A DNA stretch of 64,000 bases from Rhodoblastus acidophilus. Lineage in GTDB: Bacteria > Pseudomonadota > Alphaproteobacteria > Rhizobiales > Beijerinckiaceae. The stretch spans positions 169,566 through 233,565 of the forward strand of contig NZ_JAOQNX010000003.1 of NCBI RefSeq assembly GCF_025961575.1. The letters run 5' to 3'. A program made the translations under genes and the position numbers. Under the pieces are notes generated by a model that saw nothing but the letters and a program-made list of their open reading frames with translations, was not told the DNA's origin and did no database searches. Shown here piece by piece: positions 12,167 through 19,077 of the stretch; position 1 is the stretch's first letter, and each line of letters starts with the position of its first letter.

Positions 12167-12895
12167 ATGGGGGCGCCAAAGGACATTGTCGATCTCGTTG
12201 GCGCGGTCACATCCGACGCCGAAGCGATCGCGGTCGCGACCGTGGTCCGCTCGGTGCGGGGCAGAGCGCCTTTCGCCGGGGCGCGCGCCGTCATCGCGGC
12301 GGACGGATTTACCGGCTGGCTGTCCGGCCCCGCCGGCCGCGATGTGTTTCGCGCCGCCAAGAAGACCCTGGAGGACGGACGACCGCTGCTGCTGCGGACG
12401 CGAACGAAAGCAGGCGCGCTGGACCTGCTGGTCGAGCCGCTGCTGCCGCGCCCGAATTTGGTGATCGCCGGCGCCGCGCTGGTCGCCGTGGCCCTCGCCG
12501 ATCTGGCGCGCCGCCTGGGATTTTTCGTCACGATCTGCGCGCCCGAAAAAGACCACGCCAGCTTTGCCGAAGCCGACCGCCTCGTGGACGGTTTTGCCCC
12601 GCCCGGGGATTTGTTAGGCGATCTCTATATCGTCGCCACCCAGGGCGCAGAGGCGGCGCTGCCGGCGCTGGCGCGGCTTCCCGCTCGTTATCTGGCGGTG
12701 GTGGGGCCGCGCCGTCGCCTTGCGGCGTTGAAGAGGTCTCTGGCGCGCGACGGGGTCGTCCCGGCTGTGCTGGACACGATCCGCTCGCCCGCCGGGCTGG
12801 ACATCGGCGCGGTCACGCCCGAGGAAATCGCCCTTGCGATCCTGGCCGAAATGGTCGCCATTCGGCGCAAGGGCCAGCGCATCCGCGCGAGATAG
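12167..12895 (+). CDS. XdhC/CoxI family protein
   Basis: About 242 aa. XdhC-type proteins insert or mature molybdenum cofactor for xanthine dehydrogenase-like enzymes. The N-terminal part (AVATVVRSVRGRAPFAGARA) and the Rossmann-like part (LVEPLLPRPNLVIAGAALVA then ALADLARRLGFFVTIC) follow the family order. The usual GAGHVA turn reads GAALVA here, so the His is missing. The frame is open from 12035, but that would overlap the katG upstream region. I prefer the ATG at 12167, which leaves a family-like N-terminus; its ribosome-binding site is weak. No molybdenum hydroxylase gene is nearby, so the client enzyme is unknown. Confidence 0.65.
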   Translation: MGAPKDIVDLVGAVTSDAEAIAVATVVRSVRGRAPFAGARAVIAADGFTGWLSGPAGRDVFRAAKKTLEDGRPLLLRTRTKAGALDLLVEPLLPRPNLVIAGAALVAVALADLARRLGFFVTICAPEKDHASFAEADRLVDGFAPPGDLLGDLYIVATQGAEAALPALARLPARYLAVVGPRRRLAALKRSLARDGVVPAVLDTIRSPAGLDIGAVTPEEIALAILAEMVAIRRKGQRIRAR

Positions 12896-12913
12896 GCCGC
12901 CGTTCCGCCTTAA

Positions 12914-12927
12914 TTGACTTGCGTCAT
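12914..12927. promoter_or_regulatory. FNR/FixK-like half-site pair upstream of HicA-like gene
   Basis: TTGACTTGCGTCAT fits TTGA-N6-TCAA at seven of eight half-site bases and lies 57 bp before the GTG start at 12984. It suggests oxygen-responsive (CRP/FNR family) control, but one such match can arise by chance. Confidence 0.3.
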
Positions 12928-12983
12928 GGACTTTCTTGCGCACCGCGCTAGCATGGCGCGGTCATGCCACGAGGAGGTCCGAA

Positions 12984-13241
12984 GTGCACCAACACGCCAA
13001 GAAAATCCTGCACGCCTTCTTCGCGCATCCGATCGCTCACAACATCGACTTCAAGGACGCCGAACACGCCCTGACGGCGCTGGGGGGCGAATTCGAGGCC
13101 AAGAGCGGCAACAAGGTCGAGCTGACGCTCCAAGGCAAGAAGATCACGCTGCATCGCCACCACACCTTGAGCAAGGAAGACGTGGTCCAGGTGCGCAAGT
13201 TTCTGGAGAGCTGCGGAATGACGGGCGAAGCCTTCGCCTGA
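12984..13241 (+). CDS. HicA-like small protein
   Basis: 85 aa, with no signal peptide. HQHAKKILHAFFAHPIAHN, then VELTLQGKKITLHRHH and VRKFLESCGM, give the alpha-beta-beta-beta-alpha pattern of HicA-type double-stranded RNA-binding toxins, including a late basic His cluster. The start is the GTG at 12984, with a perfect GAGGAGG six bases upstream; an earlier ATG (12936) has no such site. No HicB antitoxin follows: the next gene is acylphosphatase. It may be a solitary domesticated member rather than an active toxin. The family match is from memory of related sequences. Confidence 0.6.
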   Translation: MHQHAKKILHAFFAHPIAHNIDFKDAEHALTALGGEFEAKSGNKVELTLQGKKITLHRHHTLSKEDVVQVRKFLESCGMTGEAFA

Positions 13242-13264
13242 GCGCACTGGCTTTTTGGTTTGAC

Positions 13265-13308
13265 GCATTTTCTTCACGCGAACCGGCACCCACTTCGCTC
13301 GAAAATGC
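13265..13308 (+). repeat. 44-bp dispersed palindromic repeat, family C, copy 1
   Basis: Begins GCATTTTC and ends GAAAATGC, with CACGCGAACCGG and CACTTCGCT inside. The second copy (41901-41944, opposite orientation) has GCGTTTTC/GAAAACGC, so one terminal base pair has changed on both sides. It lies between the HicA-like gene and acyP. Confidence 0.8.
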
Positions 13309-13342
13309 TCTAGCGCCGCGCTGCGCCTGAAAGGGGTTTGTC

Positions 13343-13630
13343 GTGTCGGAGACCTTGCGCGTGATTGTCGAGGGCCGCGTCCAGGGCGTCGGCTATCGCG
13401 AGTTCGTGCGCCGGGCGGCGGCGCGCAACCAGATCACCGGCTGGGTGCGCAACCGCGCTGACGGCGCCGTGGAAGCGCTGATCAGCGGCGACGCCGAAAA
13501 CGTGGCGGCTGTGCTGCTGGAGATGCGCGCGGGACCGCCGCTCTCCGCCGTGATCGACCTGCGCACGGAGCCGGTCGATGCGGCGGAGGCGGAGACGCTG
13601 GTCGCGTTCCGCGTGCTGCGCGGCGCCTAA
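13343..13630 (+). CDS. acyP: Acylphosphatase
   Basis: Small enzyme of 95 aa that hydrolyses carboxyl-phosphate bonds. The signature VEGRVQGVGYREFVRRAA carries the catalytic Arg (in GYR) in the phosphate-binding loop, and GWVRNRADGAVEALISGD carries the catalytic Asn. The start is GTG at 13343 with AAGGGG upstream. The physiological substrate of the family is not certain. Confidence 0.93.
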   Translation: MSETLRVIVEGRVQGVGYREFVRRAAARNQITGWVRNRADGAVEALISGDAENVAAVLLEMRAGPPLSAVIDLRTEPVDAAEAETLVAFRVLRGA

Positions 13631-13649
13631 AACCCGCCCGCAGCCTGAA

Positions 13650-14492
13650 CTACTGCGCCCGCACGCGCTGGGTTTGCGTTCCCAGGCCTTGGACCTCGAC
13701 CGTCACCACGTCGCCGGGTTTCAGATAGACCGGCGGCTTCATGCCCATGCCGACGCCGGCGGGCGTGCCGGTGATCAGCACGTCGCCGGGCATGAGGCGC
13801 AGAAAACCGCTGACATAGGAGATCAGCCGCGCCACCGGGAAAATCATGTCGGAGGTGTGGCCGTCCTGGCGGCTCTCCCCGTTCACCGACAGTTTGACGA
13901 ACAGCGCCTGCGGGTCGGGGATTTCGTCTTTCGTCACCAGCCAGGGGCCGAGCGGGCCGAAGCTGGGCGAACTCTTGCCCTTCACCCATTGTCCGCCGCG
14001 CCGCGTCTGAAAGTCGCGCTCCGACACGTCATTGACAGTGAGATAGCCGGCGACATGTTTCAAGGCCTCGGCTTCCCCGATCTGGTAAGCCGCGCGGCCG
14101 ATCACCACGCCAAGCTCGGCCTCCCAGTCCACCGATTCGGAGCCGCGCGGGATGATGATGTCGTCGTTCGGCCCCGACAGGCTGGAGGTCGCCTTGGTGA
14201 ACAGGATGGGTTCTTCGGGGATCGCCATGCCGGATTCGTGCGCGTGCTGGCGATAGTTCAGGCCGATGGCGTGAATCTGGCCAATGCCCGCGACGGGCGG
14301 GCCCAGCCGGGGTTGGCCTTCGACCTGCGGCAGCGAGTCGACACGCACGCCCGCGAGCCTCGCCAGCCCCTCCGGCGAGATTTGCGCCGGGCCGAGGTCC
14401 GGGATGACGCCGGAGAGATCACGGATTCGGCCGTGAGCATCCAGAAGGCCCGGCTTTTCCTCGCCGGTGGGCCCGTAACGCAGCAGTTTCAT
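13650..14492 (-). CDS. Fumarylacetoacetate hydrolase family protein
   Basis: 280 aa. FAH-type enzymes cleave or tautomerise beta-diketo acids using a divalent metal. GLNYRQHAHESG, then VDWEAELGVVIG (metal-binding Glu pair), VNDVSERDFQTRRGGQW and LMPGDVLITGTPAGVG are all present in the standard order. The ATG at 14492 is preceded by AAGGAG. It converges with acyP. The substrate cannot be deduced; 2-hydroxyhepta-2,4-diene-1,7-dioate isomerase and acylpyruvase are common annotations for this subgroup. Confidence 0.88.
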   Translation of the reverse strand: MKLLRYGPTGEEKPGLLDAHGRIRDLSGVIPDLGPAQISPEGLARLAGVRVDSLPQVEGQPRLGPPVAGIGQIHAIGLNYRQHAHESGMAIPEEPILFTKATSSLSGPNDDIIIPRGSESVDWEAELGVVIGRAAYQIGEAEALKHVAGYLTVNDVSERDFQTRRGGQWVKGKSSPSFGPLGPWLVTKDEIPDPQALFVKLSVNGESRQDGHTSDMIFPVARLISYVSGFLRLMPGDVLITGTPAGVGMGMKPPVYLKPGDVVTVEVQGLGTQTQRVRAQ

Positions 14493-14668
14493 GCGAGTCT
14501 CCTTTCGCGCAGAATGGCGCCGGCGCCGTCCCGCGCAAGCTTTGCGCGCGCAAGCGCCCGTTGGCGCTTGGGAAAGCCGCCGGACCCCGCCATTGCGCGA
14601 CCGCCGATTCACCCGCGAGTCCGGGCGCGCCATAGTGGGGTCGGGGCCAGACGATTCGGGATCGAGCC

Positions 14669-15190
14669 ATGGATGTCACGCGGCGCATGGTTCTGAAAAG
14701 TTTGGGTCTGGGCGCTGCGGCCGCCATCGTCCCTGACGTCGCGGCGACGGCGGGCGGCATGCTGCTGCTTCGCGCCGAAAAATACCGGCTGGGCGATCTC
14801 GGCGCCGCCGATTTCGACTGGGTCGAGAGCTGCCTGATCTTTTCCGAATGGCATGTCGACGCCTCCGGCGCCGAAATTTTCATCCGCCACCGCCTGAGCG
14901 GGCTCGCCTATCTGCTGGACCGAACCGCCATGGGACGGCAACTGATCGGAATCGCCCCGGACTCCTGTCCGGGACGTCTGGCCTGCGATCCAGATGGCGT
15001 CGTCGGCCATGCCGCCATGTGGGCGCTGCTGCGGGGGCTTGGCGTCGCCCGGGCGCGGCGCTGGCCGCGCACAAAACCGTTCGTGCTGGTCCACCAGATG
15101 TTCTCCGCCCATCCGTTCGTCGATCCGATCCTGCGTGAAGCCGGTCCGATTCCGATCCGGCTGTATCCGCTGGACGCGGCGGAGGCGTGA
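14669..15190 (+). CDS. Hypothetical protein with Tat-type signal
   Basis: 173 aa, not recognised. The N-terminus DVTRRMVLKSLGLGAAAA has twin arginines followed by a hydrophobic Ala-rich stretch, so Tat export is likely. The mature part includes CLIFSEWHVDASGAEIFIRH and ends in LVHQMFSAHPFVDPILRE. Three Cys fall in the mature region. It is alone between divergent FAH hydrolase and convergent rplI. Codon usage matches the neighbours, supporting a real gene. Confidence 0.6.
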   Translation: MDVTRRMVLKSLGLGAAAAIVPDVAATAGGMLLLRAEKYRLGDLGAADFDWVESCLIFSEWHVDASGAEIFIRHRLSGLAYLLDRTAMGRQLIGIAPDSCPGRLACDPDGVVGHAAMWALLRGLGVARARRWPRTKPFVLVHQMFSAHPFVDPILREAGPIPIRLYPLDAAEA

Positions 15191-15322
15191 ACCTGCGCCC
15201 CTGCGTTAAGCGAAAGAGGCGCAGCCGCTAGACGGCGATGGATCACCTTCGCGGCGGCGCCAGAAGCGGCAAGCATGTCTATGCCGAACTGTTGCGCGGA
15301 AAAGCAGGCGATCGCGTGAGGA

Positions 15323-15350
15323 CAAAAAACGGGGCGCGACGCGCCCCGTT
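15323..15350 (-). terminator. Rho-independent terminator of the rpsF-rplI operon
   Basis: A perfect 10-bp stem (AACGGGGCGC with its complement, GAC loop, 15328-15350) is followed on the minus strand by six T residues. It lies 27 bp past the rplI stop, so it most likely ends the rpsF-rpsR-DUF2232-rplI transcript. Confidence 0.9.
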
Positions 15351-15376
15351 CGTTCGATCCTGAGAGATCGGGAAAA

Positions 15377-15943
15377 TCAGAGTTCCACGTCGGGGCCGGC
15401 TTCCGCCAGCGCCGCGCCAACTTCCAGGCCGAGGTCGGCCAGAGTGGTCTCTTCGCGCACCACCGCCGATTCGCCCTTGGCCTGACGCTCGGCCTCTTCG
15501 GCGGAGCGGGCGACGTTCACCTCGATGGTGATGTCCACTTCCGGATGCAGGTGCACCGGCACCTTGTGCAGGCCGAGGGTCTTGATCGGCGCGTTGAGCA
15601 CGATCTGCTGGCGCTCGATGGTGAAGCCGCCGGCGGTGGCGGCGTCGGCGATGTCGCGCGGGGCGACTGAGCCATAGAGATGGCCGGCTTCGCCCGCCTG
15701 GCGCAGGATCACGAACACCTGGCCGTTGAGCTTCTCGCCCACGGCGGCCGCTTCCGACTTGCGCTCGAGGTTGCGGGCTTCGAGCTGGGCGCGCTGGCCA
15801 TCAAAATGCTTCTTGTTGTTTTCGGTGGCGCGCAGAGCCTTGCCGCGCGGCAGCAGGAAATTGCGGGCGTAGCCGTCGCGCACGCGCACGACTTCGCCCA
15901 TCTGGCCGAGCTTGGCGACCCGTTCAAGCAGAATGACTTCCAT
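15377..15943 (-). CDS. rplI: 50S ribosomal protein L9
   Basis: bL9, which bridges the large subunit near the L1 stalk, 188 aa. The N-terminal domain [19 protein letters not shown] then [15 protein letters not shown] is diagnostic; a long helix joins it to the C-terminal RNA-binding domain. A roughly 40-residue acidic tail after the C-domain is longer than in E. coli and common in alphaproteobacteria. The start is the ATG at 15943; its ribosome-binding site AGGAG is embedded in the last codons of the DUF2232 gene. Confidence 0.97.
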   Translation of the reverse strand: MEVILLERVAKLGQMGEVVRVRDGYARNFLLPRGKALRATENNKKHFDGQRAQLEARNLERKSEAAAVGEKLNGQVFVILRQAGEAGHLYGSVAPRDIADAATAGGFTIERQQIVLNAPIKTLGLHKVPVHLHPEVDITIEVNVARSAEEAERQAKGESAVVREETTLADLGLEVGAALAEAGPDVEL

Positions 15944-15944
15944 T

Positions 15945-16985
15945 TTACTCTCCTGTTTTTTCGGTATTTGCGATTTTTGCGCGCGCGGCTTTGCGCGCGC
16001 GCAGGGACAGAGCGGACTCGGCGAGTCCGAACACGACAAGGGCGACCAGCAGCGGCGGCGCGACGGCCACGCCGACCAGAGTCACGGAATAGACCGAGGC
16101 CAGAATGGCGCCGCGCTGGCTGTGGCCGCGGGTGAGCGCGTGCGCCGTGGCCAACCCTTGCAGGGCGAGGGCCACGCCGGCGCTTGCGGCGAAGGCGCCG
16201 GCGAAGACGGCGACGGACTCGCCGGCAAAGCAGAGGCCGAGGGCGACGAGGAAGGCCAGGCCGAGGCCGCGCGGCAGCACGGTCGTTTCCGGCAGCGGCG
16301 GCCAGGGGCGGCCGAGCCGGCCGGAAATGTCGATGGCGCGGGCGGCGAGCCAGAGATTGAAGGCGAGCAGCAGCGTCTGCGAGGCCGCGACCGCGCCCGG
16401 GAAGCTGAGCACGACGATCTTCTTCGCCTGGGTCAGGTCGAGATCGGGCGCGACCTTGGCGAGTTTCTTCAGGGTCGGGTCAAGCGCCGGGCCATATTCG
16501 GCGAGCGCCGCGTCAAGCGCCGCGTGAAAACCGCCTTCGCTCCAGATCAGCGCGCCCGTCAGGGTCCAGGCCGCGCAGGCGGAGACCAGCACGGCGCCGC
16601 CGAGCAGGGCGCCGGGCGACAAGTGAAAATTGAGAACTCTTGGCGACGAATCGGGGGCGTCGTCGGGCGATTGAAGCCGATAGGTCCAGCCCGCCAGCAG
16701 GCCCAGCAAAAAGCCGGGGACGCCGAAGCCGAGGAAGAAGGCGAGTCCGAGCAGGGGTTCGCCGGCATAGGCCAGGAACAGCGCGCCGGCGCCGGCGCCG
16801 GTGAGCGCGGCGAGGGCGGAGAAGCCGATGGCGCCGATGAGAAGAGGCAGGATGCAGACATAGGCCAGCGCCATGGCGAGCCCGGTCCCCCGCGTCGAAG
16901 CGGCGAACAGCAGGGCGCTGGCGAGGCCGGCGCCGAAGCCGACCAGGCGGTCGGACCAGTCTGTCGGAGGGTTGTTGTCGTTCAT
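15945..16985 (-). CDS. DUF2232 multi-pass membrane protein
   Basis: 346 aa with about eight hydrophobic segments (for example [40 protein letters not shown] and [20 protein letters not shown]). The DUF2232 call rests on this topology and on its position between rpsR and rplI, where alphaproteobacteria usually carry one. Its stop is one base from the rplI start, so translation is probably coupled. Molecular function unknown. Confidence 0.82.
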   Translation of the reverse strand: MNDNNPPTDWSDRLVGFGAGLASALLFAASTRGTGLAMALAYVCILPLLIGAIGFSALAALTGAGAGALFLAYAGEPLLGLAFFLGFGVPGFLLGLLAGWTYRLQSPDDAPDSSPRVLNFHLSPGALLGGAVLVSACAAWTLTGALIWSEGGFHAALDAALAEYGPALDPTLKKLAKVAPDLDLTQAKKIVVLSFPGAVAASQTLLLAFNLWLAARAIDISGRLGRPWPPLPETTVLPRGLGLAFLVALGLCFAGESVAVFAGAFAASAGVALALQGLATAHALTRGHSQRGAILASVYSVTLVGVAVAPPLLVALVVFGLAESALSLRARKAARAKIANTEKTGE

Positions 16986-17074
16986 GCCTGCGCTGTCCCG
17001 GTTTGCCCGGTTAGAGGCGGGTCGAGCCCGCCCCAGCTATCAGGCGCCGGATGGTCCGGCGTCTGAATGATGTC

Positions 17075-17133
17075 GTGGACCGCCCCCGCCCTTCGAGACG
17101 GCGCTTTCAGCGCCTCCTCAGGGTGAGGGCTAC
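17075..17133 (+). repeat. Dispersed hairpin repeat, family A, copy 2
   Basis: Same constant arms as copy 1. The hairpin core is GGCGCT/AGCGCC with a TTC loop, different bases from copy 1 but still a perfect 6-bp stem. It lies in the 162-bp gap between rpsR and the DUF2232 gene, so it is transcribed within a ribosomal-protein operon. Confidence 0.85.
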
Positions 17134-17147
17134 TGTTGCGTCGTTGA

Positions 17148-17393
17148 TTACACGATCACGTAGGGCAGCAGGCCCAAGAATCGGGCGCGCTTGATGGCCT
17201 GGGCCAGTTCGCGCTGCTTCTTGGCGGAAACCGCGGTGATGCGCGAGGGCACGATCTTGCCGCGCTCGGAAATGTAGCGCGACAGCAGACGGGTGTCCTT
17301 GTAGTCGATCTTGGGCGCGTTCGGGCCCGAGAACGGGCAGGTCTTGCGGCGGCGGAAGAAGGGGCGGCGAGCGCCGGCGGCGGCGGTGGACAT
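17148..17393 (-). CDS. rpsR: 30S ribosomal protein S18
   Basis: bS18, 81 aa. [15 protein letters not shown] at the start, then [19 protein letters not shown] and [20 protein letters not shown] cover the whole family. It binds S6 and 16S rRNA in the platform. Its ATG overlaps the rpsF stop (TAATG), which implies coupled translation. Confidence 0.98.
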   Translation of the reverse strand: MSTAAAGARRPFFRRRKTCPFSGPNAPKIDYKDTRLLSRYISERGKIVPSRITAVSAKKQRELAQAIKRARFLGLLPYVIV

Positions 17394-17827
17394 TAGAAAG
17401 CTCCTCCTTCGGCGGCGTCTTCACGGCGCGGGCGCGGCGCGCGGCCGCTGGGCAGGCGGGGGCCGCGATCCGGGCGGTCGCCGCGCTCGCGGTTCTCGTC
17501 GTCGTCACGCTTGCGCAGCATGGCGGACGGGCCGTCTTCCAGCGCCTCGACCTTGATGGTGAGGTTGCGCAGCACGTCTTCGTTGATCGACCACTGACGC
17601 TCGGCTTCGGCCAGGGCGGCCGGGGGCGCGTCGACGTTGATCAGGGTGAAATGCGCCTTGCGGTTCTTCTTGATGCGGTAGGCCAGGGACTTGACGCCCC
17701 AATATTCGACCTTGCCGACGGTTCCGCCGAGGCTGGCGATGGTGGCCTTGAACTGCTCGTTGAGGGCCTCGACCTGTTGGGCGGTGAGGTCCTGGCGAGC
17801 AAGGTAGATGTGCTCGTAAAGAGCCAT
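17393..17827 (-). CDS. rpsF: 30S ribosomal protein S6
   Basis: bS6, 144 aa. [20 protein letters not shown], then [21 protein letters not shown], is the conserved ferredoxin-like core. The C-terminal tail is rich in Arg, Asp and Pro, as in other alphaproteobacteria. The start is the ATG at 17827 with AAAGG upstream; the frame opens earlier (17905), but only into leader sequence. It is the first gene of the operon. Confidence 0.97.
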   Translation of the reverse strand: MALYEHIYLARQDLTAQQVEALNEQFKATIASLGGTVGKVEYWGVKSLAYRIKKNRKAHFTLINVDAPPAALAEAERQWSINEDVLRNLTIKVEALEDGPSAMLRKRDDDENRERGDRPDRGPRLPSGRAPRPRREDAAEGGAF

Positions 17828-17991
17828 TGGGATACCTTTCTCTGTTGCTTCATGGTCCGGCGCGGAGCCCTTCGAGCCCGGAGAAAGGCCCGACAGACTT
17901 AGCAATCGAAGGCGGGAACACGGGAAGGACGGCCCTAAGGCCAGCCGAAATCGGCCCTCCGTTCAGCCCCCGGCCGAAACATGAAGGGGCG

Positions 17992-18019
17992 CTTATAGGG
18001 GAAATTTCGGGGATTGCAA
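17992..18019 (-). promoter_or_regulatory. Sigma-70-type promoter for rpsF operon
   Basis: On the minus strand TTGCAA (18014-18019) and TATAAG (17992-17997) are separated by 16 bp, about 165 bp before rpsF. The surrounding 425-bp gap (17828-18252) also carries the porin promoter region and no other gene I can support. Confidence 0.5.
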
Positions 18020-18252
18020 GCGGAACCGGTTTTTTGCGGTCGATGCGGGCGGCGCGGCGCCTCGCCCCCGCGCCGCCCTAACAGCGACGCTTAAGTATTT
18101 GCGCAGTGATTACGTAGAACCGCTGAGACGGAAAAACAACATAATCATGAATAGTGGTTTATGCCGCTTGTGTGAACACGATTCGTGAGGTTATTTCAAA
18201 GTATAGAATGCACACACACCGCATTCTTGGCGAACTTCAGGAAGGGTTTCCG

Positions 18253-18987
18253 ATGCAAAAGGTTCTTCTCTCGACCGTCGCCGTCCTGGCGATGGCCGGC
18301 TCGGCTTTCGCAGCCGATCTGCCTTCGACCAAGGCTCCGCCGCCGGTCTATGCGCCGCCGCCGCCGGTCTTCACCTGGACGGGTTTTTATATCGGCGTGG
18401 AAGGCGGCGGCGATTTCCGCAACTACCATGACAACTGGACCGGCAACGGCATCTACAAGGACGCCGGCCTGGTCGGCGGCGTGCTCGGCTACAACTGGCA
18501 GGTCAACCAGTTCGTCTTCGGCCTCGAAGGCGACGCGGCGGCCGTGCTCGGCGGCAATCGCGCCTATGCCTATAACGACAATTTCGGCGGCGTGGTCACC
18601 GTCTATAACAACACGCTCAATTCCAATTACGCCGCCGCCATCCGCGGCCGCCTCGGCTTCGCCGCCTGGGAGCGCGCGCTACTCTATGTGGCGGGCGGCG
18701 TCGCCTTCGGCGATGTCAAGGTCGGCTATGACAATGGCGTCCTGCTGCCGACGTCCTACACCACCTCCCGCACCGGCTGGACCATCGGCGCGGGCGTCGA
18801 TTACGCCTTCACCCCGAACTGGATCACCCGCATCGAATATCGTTACGTCGATCTCGGCACGGGCGGCTATTACAATTACGGGACCTTCGTCAACGACGGC
18901 ATCCGCGTAACCTCGAACCAGGTTCTGGGCGCCGTCATCTACAAGTTCGGCGGCCCCGCCGCCGAGCCGGTCGTCGCCAAATATTGA
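18253..18987 (+). CDS. Outer-membrane beta-barrel protein (Omp25/31-like)
   Basis: 244 aa. A Sec signal peptide (MQKVLLSTVAVLAMAGSAFA, cleavage after AFA) is followed by a Pro-rich linker (APPPVYAPPPPV) and then FTWTGFYIGVEGGGDF, the entry to a small eight-strand barrel typical of Rhizobiales outer-membrane proteins. Aromatic strands such as WITRIEYRYVDLG and a C-terminal VLGAVIYKFG complete it. The start is the ATG at 18253 with AGGAAGGG upstream. It is followed by its own terminator, so it is monocistronic. Probably an abundant structural porin-like protein; pore function is not shown. Confidence 0.88.
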   Translation: MQKVLLSTVAVLAMAGSAFAADLPSTKAPPPVYAPPPPVFTWTGFYIGVEGGGDFRNYHDNWTGNGIYKDAGLVGGVLGYNWQVNQFVFGLEGDAAAVLGGNRAYAYNDNFGGVVTVYNNTLNSNYAAAIRGRLGFAAWERALLYVAGGVAFGDVKVGYDNGVLLPTSYTTSRTGWTIGAGVDYAFTPNWITRIEYRYVDLGTGGYYNYGTFVNDGIRVTSNQVLGAVIYKFGGPAAEPVVAKY

Positions 18988-19050
18988 GCGGCCCTGGCGC
19001 TCCGGTCCGGGCGAGCGGGGCGCCGATTTTCTTGCGGAACGTTCGACTTC

Positions 19051-19077
19051 ACCCGGTCGCCAGCGGCCGGGTTTTTT
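19051..19077 (+). terminator. Rho-independent terminator of the barrel gene
   Basis: ACCCGGTCGC and its near-perfect complement (one G-T pair) form a hairpin followed by TTTTTT on the plus strand, 63 bp after the stop. It abuts the end of the convergent GGDEF-EAL gene. Confidence 0.85.

Noticed and set aside
15238..15363. 41-codon frame between the Tat protein and rplI
   Set aside because: It reads through the rplI terminator and has no ribosome-binding site.
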